Shown one piece after another: positions 47,410 through 61,759 of a DNA stretch of 64,000 nt; position 1 is the first letter of the stretch; each line of letters opens with the position of its first letter. The notes beneath the pieces are model-generated. The model was not told where the DNA came from, did not search any database, and saw only the letters and a list, made by a program, of their open reading frames with translations. Made by a program: the position numbers and the translations under genes. Source of the DNA: Drosophila pseudoobscura (taxonomy: Eukaryota; Arthropoda; Insecta; Diptera; Drosophilidae); the NCBI RefSeq assembly GCF_009870125.1, contig NC_046683.1:13711001-13775000 (forward strand). Reading direction: 5' to 3'.

Positions 47410-49712
47410 TGCAATATACATATACATATATAAATATATTTTTTTGTGCAGCCAACTGGCTAAATTGAGAAAAACCCTAAGCGATGACAAATTTTAATAA
47501 AACGTTTTAAAAAAATTAAAAAACCCGAGTCAAATTGTTCTTAATGGGAATTATGTCAGAACTAACGATATTTAGCGGAGTACGAAATGAAGTTGGCTGC
47601 AAACAGACCGACGTGAAGTTGGTCGCGCCATAAGGCCACATCCAAGGGCTACAATTTAACCTATAATTTATTTACTTAAAAATATTTTTATAGGGTCATT
47701 TCGATCGGCTCAGGGCCTTGAATATATAGGAATTTATTCGATTTTAGTGTTTTGCAGAATAGCGACAGTATTCGACTCTGGTGGGCTTTACCTCCCTCGT
47801 CGTTTTCACGAATCCGTAGTCCTCTTCGCCTTACCCTGATTCGATTCTAGCGACTGGAGATTTACCCTGCTGGGATCGAATCGATGGGATCGGTGGGGCT
47901 CGCAGTGTCCCCGTCGTCTTCCTCACCCCTGATCACCTCTCTCGAAGGTCCCGGCTCTGGCGGTGACTCCAGTCTCAGCAGCTAACAAATATTCTGTAGG
48001 TGACCCTGGACAGACTGAAAGCTATACCCCAGCCAAAGATTACTATCCTTCAATAAGTAGAACCATATGAAACGTTGCGTTGACAAAAAAGATACAAGAA
48101 GGCGGGTAAAAATTACCTTGAAGCAGCTGCAATCTCGTATCCTGTAACACAGATCTCCAGCAGGAACTGTGAAAAAGTTGATGAATATTTGTATGGCCTT
48201 CCCTGCTTCAAGGGAACATGCAACCTTTTCATCTCCGTTGGCTTAAAGTTTTGTTTCCCGGAGGGTAGAAGGGGGAGTCCCAAGCTGAGTCGAGGACTCA
48301 AACCAGTTAAAGTTGAATATCCGAGCACTCGCGTATAATGTGTTGAATAAGTTGTCTCTCCGCCGTGCCGCACGTGGACTTCATATTTCCCTACTGAATC
48401 ACAGTCGCTGTCTGACAGTGTCTATGCGGATGAATGTTGACCTTGCGTTGTCTGGCCCGCGAAGGTTGCTAGAGGTTTTTGGCTCTTGCAACGAAACGGA
48501 ACAATTGAATTGTAAATGTTGAGGCTCATGTGAATGCAACTGCCAAATGCATTTGGACTCGCCCAGCACTACCTCTCCTAACATGAGCAAAACCCCTCGT
48601 GGAAGCCTGCTTCTCCAGCATAGGGCATGGGACCTCCTGGAGCTGTCTCTGCAAATCTGCCCCTGCTGCTCCTTCGATCTTCAGCAGGCATTGAATGCTA
48701 TCTAAAAACAGTAGTTGACCATCTCATTGGGTGGTTCTATGGTTCTATGGTGCATCCCTCCACTATAGATAGATCCACGGGCCAGGGTACAAAATACCGC
48801 CATTACAATTCCAGGGGCATTCCGATTCTCTCATGGGGATGGGGTTTGGTTTTGCACTCCGTCGTTTTTGGGCATTGATAAGGGATATCCTTCCTCTCCA
48901 GAAGTTGTAAAAACAGAGAGAGAGCCTTGAATGTCACTTAAATATAGCCGTGAAAAATCAACAGTTTATAATGTAATCCATAAATCGTCACAAAAGGACC
49001 ATATCCATAAGTTATGAAGAATTCTATATGGCAGAGACTCTTTGTTTTCGGGCATTTTTCAGCTTTTTGTGATATCACAATGCATATTCGGATGGAAGCC
49101 AATTTAATTAAGTTTACCTTTCATTTTGCTGTGTGCCTTCCTACACTTTCTTACACTTCTTTGAGACAATGTCATTCAACTCTGGTCGTCTTGTGTGGTG
49201 GCTTCGGGAGCGTGAACCTGGCGCTGCCTTGCCTTGTCCAATGAGTGCCATGCCTTGCCTTGCCTTGCCTTTCTACCCAAACCCCAGCAAGGCTTCGTTC
49301 CTTGCGCCCCCCCCCCCCACTCAACTGTTCCCAGTTGCGTAGTAATTTGCGATTCATTCATAAATTGCTGCCTGCTCCTCGAGGGGAACGACTCAACAAA
49401 CTGGGGAAATTATCCGCGTCGGCGCAGCTCCAGTGACCAGGTGTTCCTAGTTACTAGCTCTTCTCAGTCCTCGCTGTGCACAGTTACCAGATGTTTCCAT
49501 TCCCCTTTTGTTCCCAGCTATTACCTGTGCCCAGTCCCCGCTGTTCCCAGTTCTGAGTATTCCTATTCCCAGTTTCTGATGTTCCCAGCTATTAGCTATT
49601 CCCAGTCCCCACTGTTCCCAGTCTGTTACAGTCTCTTCCCAGTTATCAACTGTTCCCAGCCTCCGCTGTTCCGGGTCCCAGCTGTTCTCAGTTAGTAGAT
49701 GCTCCCGGTTTA

Positions 49713-49877
49713 CAGCTAGCAGGTGTTCCCAGTTCATACTGTTTCCAGCTAGCAGGTGTTCCCAGTCCATACTGTTTCCAGCTAGCAGGCGTTCCCAGTC
49801 CATACTGTTCCCAGCTAGCAAGTGTTCCCTGTCTCTACTGTTTTCATCTAGCAGGTGCTCCCAGTCTCCTCTCTGAG
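49713..49877. repeat. 33-bp minisatellite, five units
   Basis: Units begin at 49713, 49746, 49779, 49812 and 49845, each starting CAGCTAGCAGGTGTTCCCAG or a close variant. Older, diverged TTCCCAG-containing copies extend left to about 49490. Because 33 is divisible by three, the minus strand reads as an open frame of 11-residue repeats (LLAGNSMDWEH). Confidence 0.88.
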
Positions 49878-52800
49878 AACGACAAAATACTGTGAATGAG
49901 ACCCAGATAGGGGAAATACTGGTGGTAGACGAGCAGCTAACGAAAGTTAAGAGAGCGCCAGCTTTCTCTTAAATTCGCCCTGGGAACAATTGCGTTGAGT
50001 AGCAAAGGACGAGGTGCTTTTCTTCCTTCAAGAAGGAGACGGAATCCTCCGCATCCTCGGGCATAGATTGTGCGTGTGTGCTCATTAAACATTTGCATAA
50101 ATTTCAACGTCGAGCGCTAATAATTGTGTAAATAAAACACATGTAGGTACATATTTTTATGATAATATAACAAAGAAATTTGGCACAATTTGTGCAGAGC
50201 GAACGTGTGAAGCATCTTAATCTGATCTGAAGAATATGGAAAACTGTTATTAATCGTCACATAGTATTTGAATCTGCAGCTCCCCTAAGTCACGTTCATT
50301 CGACAGCCCGATTATGGGTATTCTTCAATTGACATTAATTCTTCTTTACCACAAACCATTCCAAATACCCGAGATTCCAACGCAGTTAAAATTCGGTCTA
50401 CGAAACCGCCGTTTTTCCCACTAACTAACTCCCAACGAAGCCTTAACTAACTTAACAGAGAGTCAGTCTGGGCACCTACCTTACTGGACGAATTAGAATG
50501 TGACTTCGGCCTGAACTAAACCGAACTGAACTTACCAAACATTCCTATCAATCAAAAAACATATTGGCTAAGGCTCTGCGCTGTCCAGTCCATCCCACTC
50601 CCAGCTAAGAGCTGGCAGCCACCCACCCACTGCAACCTTGGATGATAAGTTGTTGACATTCTCCGCACATCCGCAGCTCCAGCTCCAATCTGGGCATCGA
50701 CTGCAGCTCCTCTGGCGTCGTGACTGGACGATGACTGGACTCTGATTCGTAGCTACTTATCTACTCATTGTATGTGCACGCTTCGCTTGATGTTGAGGCA
50801 CTAAGCTGTCAATGTCGCGTTTACGGAGGCACGGCCATAGGAAGCGACAGAGGGATAGAAGGCGAGAGTGGGTGTCCTTGCTTTGTGTGGTCTTGGAGTA
50901 GCCACATTAGAGGCACGTTTGGAGCCAATTGCCGCATAAAACGAAGAAAATCACTGAAAACAACTGACAGCGAAAGTGAGAGTAAAAGGGAAGACTGAGC
51001 TGAAAGGCAGGCAACATCAAATAAGAATGATTTAGTCAAGTAATCCGACTATACGATACCCCGAACACAGCAAAAAATCGAATGTTTAACTTAATATTTA
51101 GTTTTGTAGATCGGCGAAACAGATGTGCACACTATGGATCTAGTAATCATAAAGAGCATACAGATAGGATGGCTCAAAGGTGAGATAGGTGTTCACGCAT
51201 ACATTTAAATGTGCTAGAACTTCAATAATTCATTCATTTGTTTGGTTTCTACTGACCAAGCGGAACTATTCCTTCTGCAGAAAAGTATATCCTTTAGTTC
51301 GCCAATTTCTGATTAGAAAAAGCACTGCAGTATAAATGGAAGGTATGTAAGCAGCAGATTGGTCATAGAATTAGTCGCTTGAGTCTCCCAAAGCTGTTCG
51401 GGAATTACCTGCGAAAGTGACATATAGATTTCATAAAAATTATTATAAAATTCTATGCATTCTTTGGAGTGTCATTCGCTTCTTTAGCCACCCTTCGATG
51501 CGTGCTTATCAGGCTTATAAAAGCTTTTACCTTTCAATTTCCGCTCCACGGAAGAAAGCCTTTCCATCCATTAGCCTGTGGCCAACGAGGCAAGAGCACA
51601 CTTTGACATGCCGCAAAAATAGGCTCAACGTTTGTTATAGGACAGAAATAGTTAAGAGCTTATCGAAGACCCATTTTCAGTACTTCTGATAACCAAGGAC
51701 GATGCAGGATACTGGTATTCAACTATTTGTGCCTTCATAAAAGTATTCGCTGGTATGTCCAATTGCTTACCAAAAATGATTGAACACACAAGAACAAGGA
51801 ATTCCCCAACCGAATAGTTCGTTCAACTGGCAATCGCTGGACGTGGCCATGTCCTGGGGAGCATAAACCAAATGAGCAAAGCTTTTAGCTGTTAGCTGTT
51901 AACTGGTCCCGTTGCGGCAGCCGATACCACAGGGTCACCACCAATACCACCAGCAGTGGGTCAACTCAAAGTGAATGCCTCTCTTTTTTGGCGGCTGACA
52001 AGGCGACGAGGGAGGGGTCACCCGCCGCCATTGGCAATTATTTTGAAACAAATTGTCAATAAATGAAACAGAACTTTTAGATTGCTTTCGGCTTTGTTCT
52101 TGCTCTCCGCTCGGCATACATATAGATTTGTCTTTAGTTTAAGCCGTCGTCTTTGGGGCGCCATCTCATTTACATAGACAAAAGCCTCCGATGGATCTCA
52201 GACTCCGCTGGGGGACTCCCTCTCCCTCTCCGCTAGGGTCCTCTCAGGTTAAGGTCCAGCCCGTAACAGCTGCGTCATCGCGTTAATGGCTCACTGCTGC
52301 CGCTGCCGCTGCCACAGCCGCTGCGGCAGTCCTTGTTGTCCCTGCTCCTGGCTACACTCTGGGGCGTATGATTAACTTAACCTTTATTGCCGTCCAAATT
52401 AATTCGATTTACGCTTTATGGTTTTAGTTAATTTGCCAAGTTTAGCACAGCGCCGCCACCTCCCCCCCCCCAACACTCGTTGGCATTTTGTTCTTTTTTC
52501 GATTTAATTTGATTACTTTGCAAATGTCACTTCACCCCGAAGAGTGAGTGTTGGAAAAACAACAGGCTGTTACTCGCCCAAATGCTGCTTAAGCGGAATA
52601 GCTTTTTGTCTGAAAGATCATTCGACAGATGATTGACTGACAACTGGCGAAGATCCCATTTTCATTGTCCAAAATTACGATTATCCCAAAGACTGCCATG
52701 CAACTGCTGACTCGTTTAATAAGTACTTACGCGACAGGGAGCGGCGTTGCATCTGCAGTGTGATCGCCCATCATATCTCCCCCATTACCCCCTCTCTCTG

Positions 52801-55800
52801 TCTATCATTCTCTCTGTTCCAAATGCCATAACTTTGTTCACTTGGCAGCGCATCAGTAAAAGTTGGGCCAAAGCAAAAGTTGCAAAAAGCCTGCACTCCA
52901 CATTCCCTTCAGCTCTTGGGCTGCCACCAAAGCCACCTTCATTTCCCCCACTTTAGGCGTCTGTGTGCCTCGGCCATATGTCAATTTAGCTAATATTGTC
53001 GACGTTTATGATGAATTTATGTGCTGCGCTTTTGTCTCACAATCGGAGCCTCGGAGCCCCGAAAGCAATAGCATGGAAGGCCCGGGCCCAGGGGTATACA
53101 AGGGGAGCTAAGAGGAGCCCAAGAGCCCGCCGATGGCAAACAAAGCCATTAAAAAGCCAGCACAACAAAATTACAACCTTAAATGTTTATAAGCAGCCAG
53201 AGAGCCCACCAAACACAGAACACAGAACACCATCACCAATAGCGTACAACAACGACAGTGAAACTCAATTTGTACTTAAGCCAGTTCAGACAAGTCTCAA
53301 AAGGCAACAGCATCCACAGAGCGGAGCGGGAGGGGCTAAGACACATAACCAAGAACTAAACAACTTTTTGACAGCACATTGGCACTTGAACTTCAAACTC
53401 AGTGGGGAGAGAGCGAGCTAGCAGTGGACGGAGGGAGGCAGAGAGTGTTGGATGGTTGCGGGGCAAGGGAATCACACACTCTCTTTCACTCAATTTGCCT
53501 ACAGGGCAGCAGCAGGAAAGAGTCAATGGGAAACGGATATGGCGGGACAAATAGCGGGTGACGAGTAACGAGTAACGGTAATCGATACCGTTTAATTAGC
53601 ATCGCTTAATGACAGTGAAACGACTACAAGTTAGAGATGGGCAGCAAACGATAAATGGCCTTTGATGATACGAGTATGATGAATGAAGGATTGACGTGGA
53701 ATGGAACTGGAACACTCAACGGGTGGATTGTGGAACGGGAAACTAAATAACACACAGAATATAACCAAGAATATAATAGCATTCAGATGGGAACGAAAGG
53801 GAAACTGAAAGTGTGACAGGTAAGGATTATGGCCAACAACGAAACGGCTATAATAAGCCACAATTTCGTACAGTTGACTGGCTAACCAGATTTATAAACT
53901 TCCTGGCCGCACAAGTGAGACACAAGTTTTCTGTGATTTTGAATTCCAATTCGGAGCCCAGACCACGACCCAAACCCGAGACCAGACACACACTATGCCA
54001 CGTCTATTGTCGGTTATCCCATCAATGTCATCATCATCATCATCATTGGCACCAGTTAGGTACCAGAACCACTCCTCTCCCCTCCTCTCGCCACCGCCCA
54101 TCGTTTTGGGGCTCTTGGGGCATCTTCATCGTGTGCTCAGCAAATATTTGCCGAGGTAAATGGCTGTAATTTAATCTTCAAATTTGTTTCAATACAATTT
54201 TTTTGTTCTTTTTTTTTTGGTTTTGTTTTGCTTGTCCCTCGACCTTCTTCCAGTTTTGGGTCACTCTATTTATATATACATATTTATATAGTTGGACGAG
54301 TATATGTGTGTGGTTTCATACCAGCTTTAAATGTATTGTGCTTTCTTTTTGGTTTCCGTTGCCGGTCAGACACATTTATAAATAAATAGGTTGTGTATGT
54401 GGATGGCGGATGCGTAATGCAATTTCAATTGATTGAATAAGAGAACTGGAACTCCGCCCACTCCGACTTTTTCGTTGGATTAAACTGTCGCGGCAGTCGG
54501 TATCGATTAACGAGGTGTTTCACTAGAAAAGGTACAAGAAAAGGTAGTCAACTGCTGCACAATTGGAGTGGTTGGAGTCTAGGAGTCTTTTGCACGGAGG
54601 AGACTCATTCAGTGGCAAACCGCTACGTTGAGACTGGGGCCATGGGGCTAAGAGCCGATTCTATTGGTTTCTCAGGCCAACTGTAGGCTGCTTAAAGCCC
54701 TTCCGTGTCTGCCTTATAAATATGGCCGTGATAGCAACACCCACGAGGCCCGAGCACCCAGAGCCAGGCTGTACGAGATGAGAGCGGGTTAAGTGTAATG
54801 TGAAAGCACAAAGCACTCCACTCACCGACGCACAAAACAAATAACTAAATTATGTTCTTAAAAGCATTAAAAGGCATTCACTCGCGGAAAGATTTAAAGC
54901 TGATTAGAGAGCCAATTAAACGATTGTTTTGTCAAAAAAAAGGGGAGCGCGAAAAAACTGCTGGTCACTACGAAAGAGAAGGAACGAAAAAATTTAGTAA
55001 AATATTCCTTGTTTTGCTTCATATTATGGCGTTATGCCACAACTCCCAGCCCCATTATGTGATATTTTTATACCACTTCAGTTTTCCACTACGTATACTT
55101 GATTAGTGACCTCTCAAAAGTATAGCATACTTTTCAGAGTGTTCCTTCCCTTCATGGGTAGGGTATTCATGTGTTCTTGCAATAATGTCCAGTATTTTCG
55201 TTTGTTCTATTTGCCATTCAATGCATTTAAAGAGACAAGGGACAAGGCTTAGACGAAGGCCACTAGGGTCCTGTAAATGTCGTAGTCGATTTGTTAGTGC
55301 GCCCCGCAAAGGGCGGTGATAGGGGAAAGAAGACATCTGACAGGGGGCGGTAATAGTAGAGGGGATATGGTGGGGTTTCCTGTGCGTTGTCTGTCTTTCA
55401 CGCTTGTTTTGCCATTCGAAGGAAAATACGCGTAAAATGATCGGAAAATCTACTGCTAACAACAAACACAAAACATCTTTTATCACTCTTCTCTCTCTCT
55501 CTCTCTCTGTCTGTCTGTCTATGCCTATACAGATACTACACATAGACTCGTAGAGGCATCCACAAAATGCTTCTGTAGGCAGCCACAAAACGCAGAAGAA
55601 AAGGACGAAGCAGACGCCTGGAATCGGTAGAAGGGCAAGCCTGAGAATGAAGCAAAGTGTCAAATTTCATTTATTCTTACCCCGCCCCCTCCTCTCTCAC
55701 TCCATCATTCCCTCTCATTCTTATACGGCATACGTCAGATTTTGCCAGCCACCTATTTGTCAACATATCTTTGGCGTCTCTAATTTCCGCTCCGCCTCTC

Positions 55801-58800
55801 ATTTTCCAGCTGATTTTCATTTGGTTCAGATTCTGGAATATTTTCAGCAATTTGTTGAATTTTTTAGTTGCTGTTTTTTTCGGCAGCATTTACGCGTTAA
55901 TGCTTTAAGTGTGCGCGTAATTAATTTCATGCGTGTGTGCCCCGGGGCTCGAGCGCGGGAATGGATTCCCCACAACACTTGGCGGCACTTCTTCTTCTGA
56001 CCGGCTCGCACTTTATCATCATTAATTTTACTGTTAAACGAAAGCGTTGAAATTGCATTTCACTCGACTCTTCTCCCTCACTCCTTCGATCTCACCGCCG
56101 TTTGAATCTTATTTAATCATCCGCACATATTGTACTACGGGTCGTATGCGCAATATAATATCACGAAAGCTGTTTGCTTTACACCCACTGTGTCAACTGT
56201 GCGTACAGTGGAGTACATGTGTTCACAGAAGAACGCTAAGAAATTGGTAGTAGGGCTAAACAGCACGATCTTTTATATAAATTGATATTTTTTTGATATT
56301 TCTGATAGGCAATTAAAGGTGCAATGACAGGTGCTTAAAGTGGCATATTGAACAGCAAACGATGTGGAATTGGAAAGTAGTTTTCTTCGATAAGTGTTTC
56401 CCAATGAAATGTTAGTTTTTTGCCCACATCTCAGCCTTCTTTCAGGACTGACCCGCCGTGGAATCCGTATAAAGTATGCAGAGAAATGCTGCGGATCCTG
56501 TTCCACCGTATCACTCAGCAGTGGCTCTCTGCCCCTAGCTCCTTGCAACCACTGCCCCCAACCCAATCCAACCCAAGCCTACTGCTTTCGCCGACTCTCT
56601 CTCATTAATGTGCGCCGTGTGCGCTTCAAATTAGGCACGCAAAGCGCTGCCATTAAAAACGAGAGCAGCACAAAAAAAAACCAAGAGAGAGAGAGAGAGA
56701 GGGACGACAGCAAGCAAGGGAAACAACAAACGAAAGGAAAGGAACGCGTAAAAAAAAGAAAAACTGAAAAACGAATCTGTCGCATAATTACAAAAAAATG
56801 TGTCAGACACGGCCGTGCCAACGCGGGGCTCTTCGGCTTTTATGTGCAAGCGTCTAGACAGGGCAACAGGGCCAGGACCAAACCAGGCCAAGACGAAACC
56901 AGCTGATGGATGAATGGAGCCAGGAGTAGGGACAGAGACAGGGACAGCGACAGGGACAGGGAGGACCCATATGTCAAAGCAAAACGGCTGCCAATCTTTT
57001 CGCTGTAATTGTTGCTGCTGATGATGGTACAAAATCAATATTTATCATTGTTGGCAATACTCGGTGGCCTGTGAGCCTGAACGTATGTGAGAGAGCTTTG
57101 TCGTAAATTCCATAGACAATTTTCCCAGCCAGCGGAGACGCCACGTTTTTCCATGACGCGAGTAATTGCCACAGAGATCGAAGCATCTACCTTCACCTCT
57201 ACGAGAATTTATGCCGGTCTTCATGCTAGATCAAAGGAGTCTCGGGTAATTGCCTAAAAGCATAACTCAATACACTTAACTATCGTACACGTATCCGGAG
57301 TAATGTGTGCTGTTTCTGTTAAAGAGATAGCCAGCTGATATCGGGAATATCATTCTGGAAAACAGAAACTTTTAGATTTATTTGTGTAGAATTTGTGTGC
57401 ATTTATCTGTAGATATTTTCCTGCAATTGGTCAGACCTTTTGCTGCTGAAGTTCACGAAAATATTTAAGTCTGAGAAACCTTTTGTAAAATGTGGCAGCA
57501 TGAGTGCAATATTCTACGTATACGTCATAAAATAAGTACCCGACACCGACACCGACACGATGCAATCAAAAGTTGTGATTGGGCGTCGATTGATTGCAGC
57601 TGTAAAACCGAAGTCTGACCAAGTTTTGCTCAACATTTAATGGCTCAGAGGGAGACAAAGATGATGGGTCAGCAACAGCAACAGCAGCAGCAATAGCAAC
57701 AACAAGTTGGCCAAAAAGTAATTTGGCCATTCAGTTTTTTCTTTGCTGTTTTATACTCTCGTATTTCTGTGTTGTCTAGCAGGGACGGACGGTAGCATTG
57801 ATTTAAATTGGCCATTTCATTGCTTCATTATTTGCCCGGAGAGCGGAGATACTCAACTTGATTGTTTGTTTTTTGGATCCTCCACACCAGTCGAATCCCT
57901 GTTCCTACGAGTATTATTGTTGCTGCCGAGTACGAGTATTTATCTCAGTTTTTTTTACAGCTCTCTCCCTCACAGTCGATTGTGTCCAAGTGGATTTGCC
58001 GAAGGATTTGTGGAACTGCTCTGCGTGGAATGGGCTCCTGTGGCGTGGGGTGTGAGTGGCCATTGACAGGTTAACCTTTGGATAGAGGACTGGGGTACTG
58101 GGGGTCCAAAATAACCTGATTACACTGGCAACGAAAGCAAAATTGAGTATAATTTCTTTGGGGCCCGAGCAGAGCTCTTTCTTATTCCAATTTTTTTCCC
58201 CGTTTTTCTGTAAATTATGCAAATCGAGGCAACATAAAAGCGCAGACCCAGTGCAGGGGTTTGCTGCTGCTGCTGCTGTTACTCCCCAAGAAAAGGAACA
58301 CCATACGATCCGTAGGTCAGCGACTTCCTCTAGTAGCAGCAGCCATCACCAGCAGTCCCCCACTCGTCTGAAGTTTGTCTACAAATGTGGATTTACTTAA
58401 TCAAGTATTTATGTTGGCCTACAAAAGTTAAAATTATGTGGTGCCCACGTCCACGTCCAAGTCTCCAGCGTCGTCTGCGTTGACGGCATAAAAGACAAAT
58501 AAAAAAGGAAATATCCCAGAAACAGCAAAAAGAACGAGGAATTCAATGGATACATACATATATTATATTCCGACAGTGGGATACCCACTAATGGTAATAT
58601 CTATGAACTAATGGATGCCACAAGTACTTTTATATCATCTAATTCTGATCTATGTATATATTTCTGGTTGCTTGAGCCTATAATTATTTGAATCTTTAAC
58701 CTGATTAATAAATAACAATACAATAAAATGCAATACCTCAGACGAGTGTGGATCAGCGCTTAAGGACCTTCCAGCATACCCTGTGAGCCACGGAGTACCG

Positions 58801-60839
58801 GGTAGAAAATATGTATATCGTCTACCAGTCAGCGGTGGCGGCTCAACCGAGAACTCCTCAAGGCCGCCAACAAAATTGAAAACTTTTTTAATACCCATGG
58901 CCGTCGTCGGGGCTGCAGTCAAAAGGAGCCATCGACAATGGCAAATGTGTCAGGACTCGAATTAGAATTAGAATTAGTGCGAAAAAAGGCCCCAAAAGCA
59001 TTTGTGTGTGTGTGGCCAATAGGCAGGGCTTTTGCTTTTTGGCCAACTGTTTCTGTTTAAATTTTGAATTAGTTCAACTTCTTGCAAGGCCCTCGGGAGT
59101 AGCCCTTTGTTTCTGTGTAGCTCATTGGCCTGGAAAGATGCATTAGCCGATGCCTCTGTGCATCTATCAATGCTATTGTTCCATTGAATAATTGAAGCTT
59201 TTCAATCTTATTTAATTAAGCATCCCACAGAAGGCAGCCACGGATGCGTAGATGGATGGATAGAGGCGATGGCGATACCATTGGTCTGCTGAGCACAGAC
59301 AAGGCAATAAAGCCCAAACTGCGTCTGGCAATAGGAACGGGGATGGGAATGGGGAAGGGGATGGAGATGGGCCGGGATTAGGCCGCCACACTGCACTGTT
59401 TGCTTTGATTTGGCCTCAACCGGTGGCCCTACTCCTATTCGTATTCCTCGATAAGGACCAGAACTAAAGTGAATTGAATTTGGATTAAATCGAACGCATG
59501 TGCGTGGCCTGGCTTTCGAGAGGGACTCTGTCCTGGCTGTGTGTGCGAGCGCCTGATAAGCATTCGTTGAACAATGAAATTTCATTTTCCAAGAAATGAG
59601 CTAGGTCCGTATACTGTACTGCAGAATTCAGCTCTCTGGCAGGACCAGGACCCTTTTGCGACCACTGTTCAAAGTACAAATTGCTAGTACGTTCTCAGAA
59701 AAGTAAAGCACACTTGGCTCCAGTCTGTGGCCCACTCCAATGAAAAGGCTCTCGGACTACAATTAAAAAGCAAATTTCCCCAACAGGCAAATGCTCTTTG
59801 TTGGTCCAGGTCACGCCTCGCCTCGTGTCACATCAATGTCCAAGTGGCACCAACGCTACTCCCCACTCATCACCTACATATGAATGTTCTCGCACTCGTG
59901 TGCCTCTCTATGTGCCATTCGTAGATGTCCATACCAAAGATGGGCATGGCCTTCAAAAGCTAACTTTAAGAGCATGTCCTTATATGTACAGAAATACGGG
60001 TAGGTCACATGGATTTGTATAGAAAATCCCACACTGATCAGTTGTATTGATGCGGCCCGCGTGTCCCGCGGCCATCTCTAATCCAGACCCCTATGCCAGG
60101 GCCACAGCACACGCGTTTGTCGGTGAACTAGGCAAGTGTGTCTTGGTCCTGGTCCTGGTCCTGGTCTATGATTGATTTGCATAATTGCCAGACTAGGCAA
60201 CAAGGTAAAGTGGATTAAAGCCACCGAGCACACAAACCCTACACCCATGCACATGCTTCGAATTCGTACAGAACCCAAAACGGCATAGTCCAGGGCCACG
60301 ACAATGAGTATATTGGGACTTGGACTGACTCCATGATAGATTGGTTGATAGAGAAATAAATAAACTTTAAGCTGAGATTGGTGAAAAACAACAAATACAT
60401 TTTTTTAAAGCATAGGTCGTTAGACGATAGGAAAATTGATTAATACATTGAATAAAACTGAGTGCTTTGGAAATCAAGATGAAAGGACTCTTAAAACAGC
60501 AATAACCGGAAGTTTTACCTTCGAATCATCGACAGAAAAAAGTTGCATTTGTAAGTATCTTTGTAAAGTCGTGCTTGATTTGTGAGTACAGGGGTTATAG
60601 AATAGGATCCCACTTGGCTCTGGGTTGCCTTCCTAAATAGTAGAACATTACTCTCTGTCTGCATTCCTCAGTCCAGAATACAACAAAAAATATAATCCGA
60701 GTCCAGTGGAAATCACTCGATCACCAGAGTCCTTGGCTGTCCGATGTAATGAAGTGCATAATTTACAAACGATTACAGCTCTAGCACCCATTATTGCTCG
60801 TCTGGTAATCACAATTTGTTGCCAGTAATAGCCTGAACA

Positions 60840-60897
60840 ATATGTGTCTGTCTGTCTGTCTGTCTATCCGTCTGTCTTGCTGTCTGTCTGTAGTACT
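60840..60897. repeat. GTCT tetranucleotide repeat
   Basis: About ten tandem TGTC units, with two interruptions, were read directly. Confidence 0.85.
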
Positions 60898-61759
60898 GCT
60901 TAAGCTCAATAAAGATGTGCATATTTTTTAGACAATTACCAAAAGTTGGCAAATCTCTCTCTCGCATACATTCTGCTGTTGCTTTTCCTTTTGCTGCTGA
61001 TGTAACGCAACGTATGGCAAAAAGGGAATTACGATGTCGTTAATATAATTTCAGGGTTTTTGTACGGCTAAACAACCATTTCCAGCTCTCCGACACTCCA
61101 CTACACGCATGCTAAATCAATTACCAGGAGGTAGAGGCGGCGGCAGTTATCCTTGATGTTCATGCTAGTGTCTGTCTGCCTCTGAGGGGGCACCTGTGGC
61201 ATTGTCTGGCTCTGGCTGTGGCCATAGCTGGGGGTGGTCCCGGGTGGCAGCGGTTGGCAGCCAAAGCTGGCAGACAGTTTGAAACAATTTGCACCGCCGC
61301 AGCCCCATGGCCCATGGGGGCCTACGCACAGACAACATCGACAACCGACAGCAAAGTCTCCATAAAGTAAACCAAAAGCGGAGTAACGCAGCAGCTAAGG
61401 AAAACTGAATTAAAAATATTTCGTTTTGTTTCGTTTCGCCAAAGGCCCGCCAGAGAGCCGTGACGGCAGTTAATCCTTTTAAAAAAGTTTGCCCAACTAA
61501 TTGTGGCCCACAAATCAAATGGCGGCCGAAACCGCATTAGGCCAACAAACAAGAAAAGGGCCAACAATAGCAAGGACTAATTAGAACGATAGCAAAAGAG
61601 CGGCAAGCGACAAAGAAACAAGAGAGTGGGTCTTCTGTTCCTTGGGGATCCTTCCAGATTTATCAATCCGGTATATGCCAGCTTTATGGTACACATTCTC
61701 GTATGTATTTCTAGTACGTTTTCATCTCCTTATAACCTTATACCAGATACTCAAAATTA

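Larger units (their letters stand above)
47502..61759. other. Gene-poor region, no coding gene recognised
   Basis: Fourteen kilobases downstream of inaE hold only short open frames without family resemblance or convincing splice context. The sequence is unique-looking intergenic or intronic DNA with simple repeats (CT near 55487-55510, GTCT near 60845-60895, ATC near 54028-54048). It also has GC-richer islands near 47800-47980, 52290-52360 and 61130-61330. It may be the intron of a large gene whose exons lie outside the window. Confidence 0.5.

Noticed and set aside
58650..58922. 90-codon minus-strand frame (MTAAPTTAMGIKKVF...)
   Set aside because: No family resemblance, no splice or promoter context, and the opposite strand is equally open; probably chance.
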